Below are positions 1-8,303 of a stretch of 64,000 nt of DNA, piece after piece. The stretch covers positions 124,001 through 188,000 of the forward strand of contig NZ_JAFIQW010000004.1 of NCBI RefSeq assembly GCF_017355965.1, in the 5' to 3' direction. Both the position numbers and the translations under genes were made by a program. A model generated the notes under the pieces. The model was not told the origin of the DNA and ran no database searches. It worked only from the letters and a program-made list of their open reading frames with translations. The DNA is from Desertivibrio insolitus. GTDB lineage: Bacteria; Actinomycetota; Actinomycetes; Actinomycetales; Microbacteriaceae. Numbering within the stretch: the first letter of the stretch is position 1; each line of letters opens with the position of its first letter.

Positions 1-1
1 C

Positions 2-832
2 TACCGCTTCTTCGAGAAGGTCATCGCGGTCTTCGTCGGCATCATGTTCGTGACTGTCGTCGGCGCCGCGATCGCGACCCTGCCGAACATCCCGCAACTG
101 CTCGCCGGTCTCGTGCCGCGGATCCCGGAGAACTCCCTCGTCTACACGCTCGGCCTCGCCGGCGGCGTGGGCGGCACGATCACCCTCGCCGCCTACGGCT
201 ACTGGCTGCGGGAGAAGGGCTGGGTCGCCCCGCGCTGGATGAAGGTCATGCGGCTCGACAACGCGGTCGCCTACGTCGTCTCGGGCATCTTCGTCATCTC
301 GATGCTCGTCGTCGGCGCGGAGCTGCTCTACTCCGCCGACCTCACGATCGGCGACGGCGAGGCCGGGCTCGTCGACCTCGCGGCGATCCTCGGCGAGCGG
401 TACGGCACGTTCATGACGTACTTCTTCCTGATCGGGTTCTTCGCCTCGTCGTTCTCCTCCGTGCTCGGCGTGTGGAACGGCGTCTCGTTGATGTTCGCCG
501 ACTTCGTCGGCACCCTCCGCGGGCTCGACGAGGACGACCCCCGCCGTCTGAGCGGCGGCCTGTACTACCGCCTGTTCATCGTGCTGCTGACGATCCCGCC
601 GATGTCGCTGCTGTTCCTCGGCCAGCCGATCGCGCTGATCGTCGCGTACGGAGTGCTCGGCGCGCTGTTCATGCCCTTCCTCGCGATCACGCTGCTCGTG
701 CTGCTCAACACCTCGCGCACGCCGGCGCAGTGGCGCAACGGCTGGTTGGCGAACGGCATCCTGGGCCTCTGCGCCGCGCTCTTCATCGGCCTCGCGATCA
801 ACGAACTCGTGCGGGTGCTCGGCACGCTCTGA
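2..832 (+). CDS. Nramp-family divalent metal transporter, C-terminal part (5' end outside window)
   Basis: The reading frame is open from base 2, so the start lies upstream of the window; about 276 residues are visible. They form hydrophobic helices separated by short loops, including FFLIGFFASSFSSVLGVWNG and a long final pair of membrane segments. This matches the C-terminal half of Nramp (SLC11) proton-coupled Mn2+/Fe2+ transporters of the inner membrane. The metal-binding DPGN motif of helix 1 would lie upstream and cannot be checked, so metal choice is unknown. The next gene follows after a 95-base gap with its own promoter-like hexamer. The family call is good; the substrate is inferred. 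Confidence 0.75.
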   Translation, partial: YRFFEKVIAVFVGIMFVTVVGAAIATLPNIPQLLAGLVPRIPENSLVYTLGLAGGVGGTITLAAYGYWLREKGWVAPRWMKVMRLDNAVAYVVSGIFVISMLVVGAELLYSADLTIGDGEAGLVDLAAILGERYGTFMTYFFLIGFFASSFSSVLGVWNGVSLMFADFVGTLRGLDEDDPRRLSGGLYYRLFIVLLTIPPMSLLFLGQPIALIVAYGVLGALFMPFLAITLLVLLNTSRTPAQWRNGWLANGILGLCAALFIGLAINELVRVLGTL

Positions 833-841
833 CCTCGGCGC

Positions 842-847
842 TAGGGT
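842..847 (+). promoter_or_regulatory. Candidate -10 element of aspA
   Basis: TAGGGT lies 80 bases before the aspA ATG, predicting a leader of about 70 nt that carries the Shine-Dalgarno GAGGAAAGGA. No convincing -35 was seen. Confidence 0.35.
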
Positions 848-927
848 TCGAGCAGGCGCGCGATCCGCGCCTGACCGAGGAGCGACGACGGCGACGCGAC
901 CCGTGCCGTCGAGGAAAGGACGAGCGG

Positions 928-2484
928 ATGTCAGAAGACACCCTGTCCGGCGAGACCCGAGACGACGACGACGTCGACGTGACGCCGGTGAGCGGCCAGC
1001 CGGTGAGACTCGAGCGGGACTCGCTGGGGGAGCGCGAGGTGCCGGCGGAGGCGTACTGGGGCATCCACACGCTGCGCGCCCGCGAGAACTTCCCGATCAC
1101 CCGGCGCACCATCTCGGTGTTCCCCGATCTGCTCACCGCGTTCGCCTGCGTCAAGCAGGCGGCCGCGCGCGCCAACGCCGAGCTCGGCGTGCTCGACCGG
1201 CACAAGGCCGACGTGATCGACCGCGTGTGCGACGAGATCCGTGCGGGCAGGCTGCGCGACAGCTTCATCGTCGGCGTCATCCAGGGCGGCGCCGGCACCT
1301 CGACGAACATGAACGTCAACGAGGTGATCGCGAACCGCGGGCTCGAGCTGATGGGCCACGGGCGCGGGCAGTACGAGCACCTGCATCCGATCGACGACGT
1401 CAACCGCAGCCAGTCGACGAACGACGTCTACCCGACCGCGATCAAGCTCGCGATGGTGCTGTCGCTGCGCCGGCTGCTCGCCGAGCACGACCTGCTCACG
1501 CAGGCGTTCGCGCGCAAGGGCGAGGAGTTCGCGCACGTGCTCAAGGTCGGCCGCACCCAGCTGCAGGACGCCGTTCCGATGACGCTCGGGCAGGAGTTCA
1601 TGGGGTTCTCGCACACGATGCGCGAGGACTACGAGCGGCTGCTCGAGACCGTGCCGTGGCTCGGCGAGATCAACCTCGGCGCGACCGCGATCGGCACCGG
1701 AATCACCGCCGACCCGCGCTACGCGAAGACAGTGCGGCGGCACCTCGCCGAGATCACGGGGGAGGACATCCAGACGGCGCCCGACCTGATCGAGGCGACG
1801 AGCGACACCGGCGTCTTCATGGCGCTGAGCGGCATCCTCAAGCGCGCCGCGGTCAAGCTCTCGAAGATCTGCAACGACCTGCGGCTGCTCTCGAGCGGCC
1901 CGCAGGCCGGGCTCGGCGAGATCCAGCTGCCGCCGCGACAGGCCGGGTCGTCGATCATGCCGGGCAAGGTGAACCCGGTCATCCCCGAGGTGGTCAACCA
2001 GGTCGCGTTCTCGGTGATCGGCACGGACGCCACGGTGACCGCGGCCGCGGAGGCCGGTCAGCTCCAGCTCAACGCGTTCGAGCCGGTGATCGCGCACAGC
2101 CTGCTGCAGTCGCTCGCCTGGATGACGAACGCCTGCCGCACGCTGCGCGTCAACTGCGTCGACGGGATCACGGCGAACGTGACGCGGCTCACCGCGCAGG
2201 TGGCGACCAACGTCGGCGTCGTCACGGCGCTCACGCCCTACATCGGCTACGCCGCGAGCGCGTCGCTGGCGCACGAGGCGCTGACGACGGATGCCTCGAT
2301 CAAGCAGCTCGTCGTCGAGCGCGGGCTCATGTCGGTCGACGAGGTCGAGAGCGTGCTCTCACCGGAGCGGTTGAGCGGCATCGAGGCGATCACGGCCGCG
2401 CTGCCGCTCGCGTCGGTCGAGCAGGCCCTCGAGGAGGCCAGGACCGACCCCGAGCGCCAGGAGGAGGCGGAGCGGGCGCAGTAG
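928..2484 (+). CDS. aspA: Aspartate ammonia-lyase
   Basis: 518 residues. Aspartase deaminates L-aspartate to fumarate and ammonia in the cytosol. It belongs to the fumarase/aspartase superfamily; the signature GSSIMPGKVNP (around residues 340-350) is intact, as are GRTQLQDAVP and the substrate-loop region QSTNDVYPTA. The ATG at 928 is chosen because GAGGAAAGGA precedes it by 7 bases; the open frame runs much further upstream but has no family similarity there. The N-terminal 30 residues are acidic and longer than in E. coli AspA. Convergent with the downstream YihY-type gene, with a dispersed repeat between them. Fumarase C is excluded by the aspartase-like QEFMGF region, though substrate choice is still inferred. 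Confidence 0.9.
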   Translation: MSEDTLSGETRDDDDVDVTPVSGQPVRLERDSLGEREVPAEAYWGIHTLRARENFPITRRTISVFPDLLTAFACVKQAAARANAELGVLDRHKADVIDRVCDEIRAGRLRDSFIVGVIQGGAGTSTNMNVNEVIANRGLELMGHGRGQYEHLHPIDDVNRSQSTNDVYPTAIKLAMVLSLRRLLAEHDLLTQAFARKGEEFAHVLKVGRTQLQDAVPMTLGQEFMGFSHTMREDYERLLETVPWLGEINLGATAIGTGITADPRYAKTVRRHLAEITGEDIQTAPDLIEATSDTGVFMALSGILKRAAVKLSKICNDLRLLSSGPQAGLGEIQLPPRQAGSSIMPGKVNPVIPEVVNQVAFSVIGTDATVTAAAEAGQLQLNAFEPVIAHSLLQSLAWMTNACRTLRVNCVDGITANVTRLTAQVATNVGVVTALTPYIGYAASASLAHEALTTDASIKQLVVERGLMSVDEVESVLSPERLSGIEAITAALPLASVEQALEEARTDPERQEEAERAQ

Positions 2485-2513
2485 GCGTCTGCTCCCGAAG
2501 CTGCTCCTTCGGC

Positions 2514-2546
2514 GGTCGAGTAGCGCCGCAGACGCGTATCGAGACC
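2514..2546. repeat. Dispersed intergenic repeat, copy 1 (single unit)
   Basis: GGTCGAGTAGCGCCGCAGAC followed by GCGTATCGAGACC. The core GGTCGAG-TAG...GTATCGAGACC recurs at 10534-10615 and 45258-45336. It sits between the 3' ends of convergent aspA and the YihY gene. Confidence 0.7.
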
Positions 2547-2558
2547 CGGCGGCCCTGG

Positions 2559-3584
2559 CTACACGCCCTCTTCGCCGGCCGGGGACGCCCCGCGCGCGGT
2601 CGCGCGCTCCCGGATCTCCCGGCTCGCGCGCTCGTCCTCTGCTCGGTGCCGGGCGATCATGAGCGTCCGGGCGCTGTCCCGCGCGGGCAGGTGGATGACC
2701 TCTTCCGACGGGATGCCGGCGCGTAGCTGCCGCGCCCGCACGATCTCCGCGTCGAGGTTCGCGCCGAACACGAGCACGAGGTTGGTGATGTACAGCCAGA
2801 GCAGCAGCACGAAGGAGCCGCCGAGCCAGCCGTACACCCGGTCGTACCGCGCGACGGTCGTGACGTAGAGCGCGAAGCCCGCGGTGGCGAGTGCCCAGGC
2901 GACGATCGCGACGACGGCCCCGTAGCTGACCCAGCGGAAGCGCGGGTGTCGGATGTTCGGGGTGAAGAAGTAGAGCACCGCGACCACGGCGATCGCGACG
3001 GCGAGGATCACCGGCCACTTGCCGACGTTCCACAGCGTCAGCCACGGCTCGCCGAACCCGATGCTCTCCGCGATCGCGGCGGAGACGGTGGGCGTGAGCA
3101 GCAGCATCGCACCGATGAGCGCGAACGCGGCGAGCACCGCGACGGTCACGAGCATCATGAGCGAACGGAACTTCCAGAGCTTGCGTCCCTCCTCGATCTC
3201 GTAGGCGACGTTGACGGCGCGGCCGAAGGCCGTCGCGTACGCGGAGAACGACCAGAGGGCCAGCGTGAGCCCGAGGGCGAGCCCGATCCCGGGATTGGCG
3301 AGGGTGAGGAGCGCTTCGAGCGGATCCCGCAGGGTCTCCACCGTGTCGCGGCGCACGAACTCGTCGGCGATCGTGAGCAGTTCCTCGACCGCGAAGTCGC
3401 GGTCGGTCGCGAGCGCGAAGGCCGAGGCGACGCTCAGGGCCCCGGGGAAGATCGCGAGGGTCGCGAAGAAGGTGAGTGCCGCCGCAGAGTCGATCCCGCG
3501 GTGCCGCACGAAGCCGTGCGCGGCCCGGCGCAGCACGAGCATCCAGTCGCCGCGCTCGAGGTCGCGGCTCGTCGGATGACTCAT
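2559..3584 (-). CDS. YihY/BrkB-family (UPF0761) inner-membrane protein
   Basis: 341 residues. Starts with a short amphipathic segment, then the family hallmark near residues 30-50 (DSAAALTFFATLAIFPGAL), followed by about six membrane helices and a charged cytoplasmic tail of about 60 residues. These proteins were once called ribonuclease BN; that activity belongs to another protein, and the real role is unknown (envelope/transport suspected). The ATG at 3584 lies 8 bases after TACGAT on the minus strand, so the leader is very short. Divergent from the xylanase, sharing its regulatory gap. Confidence 0.85.
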   Translation of the reverse strand: MSHPTSRDLERGDWMLVLRRAAHGFVRHRGIDSAAALTFFATLAIFPGALSVASAFALATDRDFAVEELLTIADEFVRRDTVETLRDPLEALLTLANPGIGLALGLTLALWSFSAYATAFGRAVNVAYEIEEGRKLWKFRSLMMLVTVAVLAAFALIGAMLLLTPTVSAAIAESIGFGEPWLTLWNVGKWPVILAVAIAVVAVLYFFTPNIRHPRFRWVSYGAVVAIVAWALATAGFALYVTTVARYDRVYGWLGGSFVLLLWLYITNLVLVFGANLDAEIVRARQLRAGIPSEEVIHLPARDSARTLMIARHRAEDERASREIRERATARGASPAGEEGV

Positions 3585-3629
3585 AGCGGTCGATCGTACG
3601 GGCGCCGCACGGCCTCCTTCGGCGCCCGT

Positions 3630-3661
3630 CTCGAAACCTTCGAAACCTCCGAAACGTTCGG
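3630..3661 (+). promoter_or_regulatory. Triple CGAA inverted-repeat operator upstream of the xylanase
   Basis: Tandem inverted repeats with a 3-base centre: TCGAA-ACC-TTCGA (3631-3643), its overlapping continuation TTCGAA-ACC-TCCGAA, and CCGAA-ACG-TTCGG (3649-3661); a further half site TCGAA lies at 3670-3674. From memory this resembles the CGAA...TTCG operators of xylanase repressors in Streptomyces. It probably binds a LacI/ROK-type xylan-responsive repressor not encoded in this window. Confidence 0.6.
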
Positions 3662-3742
3662 TTGATATGTCGAAACTCGCAACTTATGTTGGAAAGCGTC
3701 CGGTGCGCCGGACAGGCAACGACGCCGATCGGAAGGTTCCAC

Positions 3743-4882
3743 ATGCACATCCGTACCCCACGCCGAGCCACCCGCCTCGCGGTCACCGCTGCAGCGGCGA
3801 CCGCCCTCGTCCTCGCCGGCACCCTGCCGGCGACGGCGGCGAACGGCAAGCACCCCTCGCTGCGCGACGCGGCCCCCGCCGATCTCGTGATCGGCACCGC
3901 CGCGGCCGGCGGCGGCCACCACCTCGCTCAGGACTACGAGGGCCTGGAGCCGGGCCAGTCCCCGTTCCTGCACGACCAGCAGTACCGCCGCGAGCTGAAG
4001 CACGAGTTCAGCTCCCTCTCGCCCGAGAACCAGATGAAGTGGGAGTTCATCCATCCTGAGCAGGGGCGGTACGACTTCGCCGAGGCGGACGCCATCGTCA
4101 AGTTCGCCCGCCAGCACAAGCAGGACGTGCGCGGGCACACCCTGCTCTGGCACAGCCAGAACCCCGCCTGGGTCGAGGAGGGCGACTTCACCGCCGAGGA
4201 GCTCCGCGCCGTCCTGAAGGACCACATCCAGACCCTCGTCGGCCGCTACAAGGGCCAGATCGACCAGTGGGACGTCGCGAACGAGATCTTCGACGAGGGA
4301 GGAAATCTCCGCACGAGCGAGAACATCTGGATCAGGGAGCTCGGGCCCGGCATCATCGCCGACGCGTTCCGCTGGGCTCACGAAGCCGACCCCGACGCGA
4401 AGCTGTTCTTCAACGACTACAACGTCGAGTGGAAGGGCCCGAAGAGCAACGCGTACTACGCGCTCATCCAGGATCTGCTGAAGCAGGACGTGCCGGTCGA
4501 CGGATTCTCGGTGCAGGGCCACCTGAGCACGCAGTACGGCTTCCCGGGCGACCTGCGGGAGAACCTCCAGCGCTTCGACGACCTCGGCCTCGAGACCGCG
4601 ATCACGGAGCTCGACGTGCGCATGAACGTGCCGGAGGGACAGCAGCCGACCGAGTCCCAGCTGGCGCAGCAGGCCGACTACTACCAGCAGGCGCTCGAGG
4701 CCTGCCTCGCCGTCGACGACTGCAACTCCTTCACCATCTGGGGCTTCACCGACCGCTACTCGTGGGTGCCGGTGTTCTTCACGGGCGAGGGCTTCGCGAA
4801 CGTCATGACCGAGGACTACGAGCGCAAGCCCGCGTACTACGCACTGCGCGACACGCTCCTCGCGGCCGCGGGCGGGAAGTAG
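3743..4882 (+). CDS. Secreted GH10 endo-1,4-beta-xylanase
   Basis: 379 residues. An Arg-rich N-terminus and hydrophobic stretch ending in LPATAANG gives a Sec (possibly Tat-like) signal peptide of about 34 residues. The mature protein is a single GH10 (beta/alpha)8 barrel: HTLLWHSQNPAW, the acid/base Glu in WDVANEIFDEG (about residue 178) and the nucleophile Glu in ITELDVRM (about residue 289). It should cleave internal xylan bonds outside the cell by a retaining mechanism. There is no carbohydrate-binding module. The ATG at 3743 is chosen over an upstream in-frame start because GGAAGG precedes it and the signal peptide begins there. Likely controlled by the CGAA operators upstream. Confidence 0.92.
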   Translation: MHIRTPRRATRLAVTAAAATALVLAGTLPATAANGKHPSLRDAAPADLVIGTAAAGGGHHLAQDYEGLEPGQSPFLHDQQYRRELKHEFSSLSPENQMKWEFIHPEQGRYDFAEADAIVKFARQHKQDVRGHTLLWHSQNPAWVEEGDFTAEELRAVLKDHIQTLVGRYKGQIDQWDVANEIFDEGGNLRTSENIWIRELGPGIIADAFRWAHEADPDAKLFFNDYNVEWKGPKSNAYYALIQDLLKQDVPVDGFSVQGHLSTQYGFPGDLRENLQRFDDLGLETAITELDVRMNVPEGQQPTESQLAQQADYYQQALEACLAVDDCNSFTIWGFTDRYSWVPVFFTGEGFANVMTEDYERKPAYYALRDTLLAAAGGK

Positions 4883-4907
4883 TCCGCGAATCAGCCACGG
4901 CGACCAC

Positions 4908-4937
4908 GGAAGGCCCCCGCTCGCGCGGGGGCCTTCC
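4908..4937. terminator. Bidirectional intrinsic terminator
   Basis: GGAAGGCCCCCGC - TCGC - GCGGGGGCCTTCC, a perfect 13-bp stem with a 4-base loop between convergent xylanase and glycosyltransferase genes. T-tract is weak, as usual in high-GC actinobacteria. Confidence 0.85.
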
Positions 4938-4949
4938 TCGTTCCGTCGA

Positions 4950-5675
4950 TCAGGCGCGACCGAGGAGCCGTCGGCGCCACCGGAACATCGGGGTCTCCCG
5001 CCAGCCGTGCACCGCGAAGGTCGTCCACGCGCGTCGCACGCGCTTGAGCATCGCGCGCGGGTCGCGGAACGGTCGACCGGAGATCGCGACGACGAGGTCG
5101 GGGTCGTAGACGACGACCTCGGCGGGGGAGAAGTGGAAGCTGAGGTCGAGGTCGTCGTGCACGTCGTCGTGACGGTGCACCTCGGGCGACACGCGCCGCC
5201 AGACATCCGTCCGCATCGCGAAGTTCGAGCCGAACACCGGACGCCGCGCGAGCCCGCCGCCGCAGAGCACGAAGTACGCGCGCATGTAGAACAGCTGCGC
5301 GAGCCCGGATGCCACCGGCCCGAGGTCGTGGAAGCGCCCGCGACCCGTCACCGCGATCGCCTCTCGGCGTTGCTCGAGTGTGATGCGCACCCGCTCGAGC
5401 CAGTCGGCGTCGGGCCGGGAGTCGGCGTCGAGCCGGGCGATCACGTCGCCGGTCGCCTCGTCGTACCCCCGTGCGGCGGCCGACGGGATGCCCGGCACGG
5501 GCTCGGCGACGACGCGCGCGCCGGCCTCGCGGGCGACGGTCACAGTGTCATCCGTCGAGCCGTTGTCGACGACGACGATCTCGTGCGGCTGCAGGGTCTG
5601 TGCGCGCAGGCGAGCGAGGCACTCGCGCAGTTCCTCGGCGTCGTCCTTCACCGGGATCACGACCGAGATCCTCAT
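4950..5675 (-). CDS. Family 2 glycosyltransferase
   Basis: 241 residues, a compact GT-A fold: RISVVIPVKDDAEELRECL at the N-terminus, VVDNGSTDDT, and the metal-binding DxD in ARLDADSRPD (about residue 88). No membrane helix is convincing, so it is probably a cytosolic transferase using a nucleotide sugar; the acceptor is unknown. The ATG at 5675 overlaps the ligD stop (ATGA), so the two are translationally coupled; a longer upstream frame is rejected because it would run into ligD and lacks similarity. Why a sugar transferase sits in the NHEJ operon is unclear. Confidence 0.8.
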   Translation of the reverse strand: MRISVVIPVKDDAEELRECLARLRAQTLQPHEIVVVDNGSTDDTVTVAREAGARVVAEPVPGIPSAAARGYDEATGDVIARLDADSRPDADWLERVRITLEQRREAIAVTGRGRFHDLGPVASGLAQLFYMRAYFVLCGGGLARRPVFGSNFAMRTDVWRRVSPEVHRHDDVHDDLDLSFHFSPAEVVVYDPDLVVAISGRPFRDPRAMLKRVRRAWTTFAVHGWRETPMFRWRRRLLGRA

Positions 5676-8224
5676 TCCGGCGCCACCTCGTCGGGGCTCT
5701 TGTCCGGCCGCCAGCCCCGCCACACCGGATGCCGCAGATGCCCCGCCGGTGTCCACTCCGTGAACTCGACCTCGCCCACGAGCGTCGGCTCGACCCAGTG
5801 CGCGTCGCGGCGGTCCTCCCTCGGCACGTCGAGGAACGGCGGGTCGGTGCGTTCGAGGCCGGCGAGGGTCCGCATCGCGTCGGCGAGCGCACGCTCGGTG
5901 AATCCCGAGCCCGCGCGGCCCACGTACCGGAGGCCGTCGGGGCCCGGGATGCCGAGCAGCAGCGAGCCGATCGTGGAGGAGCGGTTGCCGCGGCCCTCGC
6001 GCCAGCCGCCGATCACGACATCCTGGGTGCGCGAGTGCTTGAGCTTGACCCAGGCGGTCGAACGTCGGCCAGGGGAGTAGGTGCTGGAGCGGCGCTTCGC
6101 GACGACGCCCTCGAGCCCGAGCGTGCGGCTCACCTCGAGCGCCTCGTCGAGCTCACCGTCGAACGCGGGCGGCACGTGCACGTGCTCTCCGTCGTCGACG
6201 AGCTGTTCGAGCAGCCGTCGCCGCTCGTCGTAGGGGCGCTGCGTCAGGTCCTCCCCGTCGCGCTCGAGCACGTCGAAGAGCAGCAGATCGACGCTCTGCC
6301 GCTTCCTCGCCTCGGCGACGTCGCGCGGCTTGGTGAGCTTCATCCGGGTCTGCAGGCGGCCGAAGTCCGGGCGCCCCGTGGCATCCGGAGCGATGATCTC
6401 GCCGTCGAGCACGGCGTCGACCGTCACGAGGTCGGCCAGCTCGGCGACCTCGGGGTACGTCGCGGTCACGTCGATGCCGTTGCGGCTCGCCACGCGCACC
6501 TGGTCGCCGTCGACGGTGACGATCGCCCGCACGCCGTCCCACTTCATCTCGTACGCCCAGTCCGGGCCGCGCACCTCGCCCGCCCGTCCGGCGGAGGCGA
6601 GCATCGGCGGGGTCGACGCGAGCCGCGACTCGGTCGCGCCACCGAGCACCCGTCGGGCGCCGGAGGCGGCGGCCCGGGCCGGCCGCGCTTCCGGCGTGGG
6701 CGCTGGCGCCTCGGTCGCCGCGGGAGGCGAGGCAGGAGCACGCGGGGAGTCCGCCGCGGCAGGCGACGCAGGGGCAGCTGGCGAGGCGGACCGAGCAGGA
6801 GCGGGCGGGGCGGATGCCACGGGCGGCCGCGCGTGCGTGCGCTTCTGCAGCCGCAGCGGCGGGGCGAACGGGGTCTGGTCCTTCATCAGGTGAATGAGCC
6901 AGTTCTTCTTGTCGTCCGAGCCCGCGGTGCGGATGAGCGCGACCCGCTTGCCCTGGAGTCGCTCGCCGTGCAGCACGACGATGACCTCGTCGTCGCGGAA
7001 CTTCTCGAGCTCGTACGTGCCGCGGTCCCAGATCGTGACGACGCCCGCGCCGTACTCGCCCTCCGGGATCGTGCCCTCGAACGAGCCGTACTCGAGGGGG
7101 TGGTCCTCGGTCTGCACCGCGAGGTGGTTCTCGCCCGGGTCGGTCGGCACGTTCTTCGGCAGCGCCCAGCTCACGAGCACCCCGTCGTGCTCGAGGCGGA
7201 AGTCGTAGTGCAGTCGCCGGGCGTGGTGCTCCTGGATGACGAAGGAGCGGCCCTCGGACGGCGCCGGGGCCTCCGCCGGCACGGGCTCCGGAGTCTTCGC
7301 CGCGTCCCGCATCGAGCGGTAGCGCTCGAGCCGGTCGGTGCCCTCGCGACGCGGAGCGAGCGGGGCGAGCAGATCGCCGAGGTCGCGCACCCGCTCGAGC
7401 GCCTCCTGGAACGGCACGTGCGCGAGGCCCGGGTCACCGAGCTCGTCCCAGGTGCGCGGCGTCGCGACGGTCGGCCGGGCCGTGCCGCGCAGCGAGTAGG
7501 GGCAGATCGTCGTCTTGTTGCCGTTGTTCTGGCTCCAGTCGACGAGCACCTTGCCCTCGCGCAGGGACTTCTTCATGTCGCTCACCACGAGCTGGGGCAT
7601 GTCCGCCTCGAGCACGCGGGCGAGCTCCTTCGCGACGGCAGAGACCCCGTCGCTCGACTGCCTTCCGTCGAGGGCGGCGTAGAGATGGATGCCTTTGCTG
7701 CCGCTCGTGACGGGAAAGGGCTCGAGCCCCATCCCGAGCAGGATCTCCCGGGCGGCGAAGGCCACCTCGGCGCACTGCTCGAGCCCGGCGCCGGGACCGG
7801 GATCGAGGTCGAGCACGATCCGGTCGGGGTTCAGTGGCTCGCCGTCCGCGTCGAACCGCCACTGCGGCACGTGCACCTCGAGCGACGCGATCTGGGCCAT
7901 CCAGGTGAGCGTCGGCAGATCGTTGACGAGCGGGTACGCCTTCGCACCGCTCGAGTGCTGGATGCGCTGCCGGGGCACCCACTCGGGCGTCGACTCGTCG
8001 AGGTCCTTCTGGAAGAACACCTGCCCCTCGACGCCGTCCGGCCAGCGCTTGCGCGTCGCGGGCCGGTCGGCCGCGTGCGGGACGAGGAACGGAGCGATCT
8101 CCGCGTAGAAGGCGAGCACCTCGGCCTTGGTCGTGCCGGTCTCGGGGTAGAGCACCTTGCCGAGGTTCGTCAGCTTCAGCCGCCGACCCTCGATGGTCAC
8201 GACCTGGCTGTCGCTCGGCGGCAT
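5672..8224 (-). CDS. ligD: Multifunctional ATP-dependent DNA ligase D (NHEJ)
   Basis: 850 residues with mycobacterial domain order. Residues 1-290: primase-like polymerase with LDLDPGPG metal motif (about 135). Residues 325-480: 3'-phosphoesterase with HHARRLHYDFRLEHDG. Residues 480-545: Ala/Pro linker. Residues 545-850: ATP-dependent ligase with nucleotidyl Lys in YEMKWDGVRA (about 560), LDGEIIAPD and the C-terminal OB-fold region ending in AWVKLK and beyond. It fills, trims and seals double-strand breaks with Ku. The ATG at 8224 is preceded by TACGAT with a 6-base spacer, indicating leaderless transcription. Divergent from ku over 79 bases. Downstream GT2 overlaps by 4 bases. Confidence 0.95.
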   Translation of the reverse strand: MPPSDSQVVTIEGRRLKLTNLGKVLYPETGTTKAEVLAFYAEIAPFLVPHAADRPATRKRWPDGVEGQVFFQKDLDESTPEWVPRQRIQHSSGAKAYPLVNDLPTLTWMAQIASLEVHVPQWRFDADGEPLNPDRIVLDLDPGPGAGLEQCAEVAFAAREILLGMGLEPFPVTSGSKGIHLYAALDGRQSSDGVSAVAKELARVLEADMPQLVVSDMKKSLREGKVLVDWSQNNGNKTTICPYSLRGTARPTVATPRTWDELGDPGLAHVPFQEALERVRDLGDLLAPLAPRREGTDRLERYRSMRDAAKTPEPVPAEAPAPSEGRSFVIQEHHARRLHYDFRLEHDGVLVSWALPKNVPTDPGENHLAVQTEDHPLEYGSFEGTIPEGEYGAGVVTIWDRGTYELEKFRDDEVIVVLHGERLQGKRVALIRTAGSDDKKNWLIHLMKDQTPFAPPLRLQKRTHARPPVASAPPAPARSASPAAPASPAAADSPRAPASPPAATEAPAPTPEARPARAAASGARRVLGGATESRLASTPPMLASAGRAGEVRGPDWAYEMKWDGVRAIVTVDGDQVRVASRNGIDVTATYPEVAELADLVTVDAVLDGEIIAPDATGRPDFGRLQTRMKLTKPRDVAEARKRQSVDLLLFDVLERDGEDLTQRPYDERRRLLEQLVDDGEHVHVPPAFDGELDEALEVSRTLGLEGVVAKRRSSTYSPGRRSTAWVKLKHSRTQDVVIGGWREGRGNRSSTIGSLLLGIPGPDGLRYVGRAGSGFTERALADAMRTLAGLERTDPPFLDVPREDRRDAHWVEPTLVGEVEFTEWTPAGHLRHPVWRGWRPDKSPDEVAPE

Positions 8225-8230
8225 TCCTGC

Positions 8231-8297
8231 ATCGTATCCACCGGCGCCTGAGCGACCCTCGATCCCACTGGTGACGCCCATCCGGCTGGTGTTCACT
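8231..8297. promoter_or_regulatory. Divergent ligD / ku promoter region
   Basis: On the minus strand TACGAT (8231-8236) lies 6 bases before the ligD ATG. On the plus strand TTCACT (8292-8297) lies 6 bases before the ku ATG. Both mRNAs would be leaderless and co-regulated from one short gap. Confidence 0.5.
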
Positions 8298-8303
8298 GGG
8301 GGA

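Noticed and set aside
931-2274. 447-codon open frame on the minus strand
   Set aside because: Shadow of aspA; no recognisable domain.
3581-5206. 541-codon open frame on the minus strand covering the xylanase
   Set aside because: Antisense to a well-supported GH10 gene; low-complexity product.
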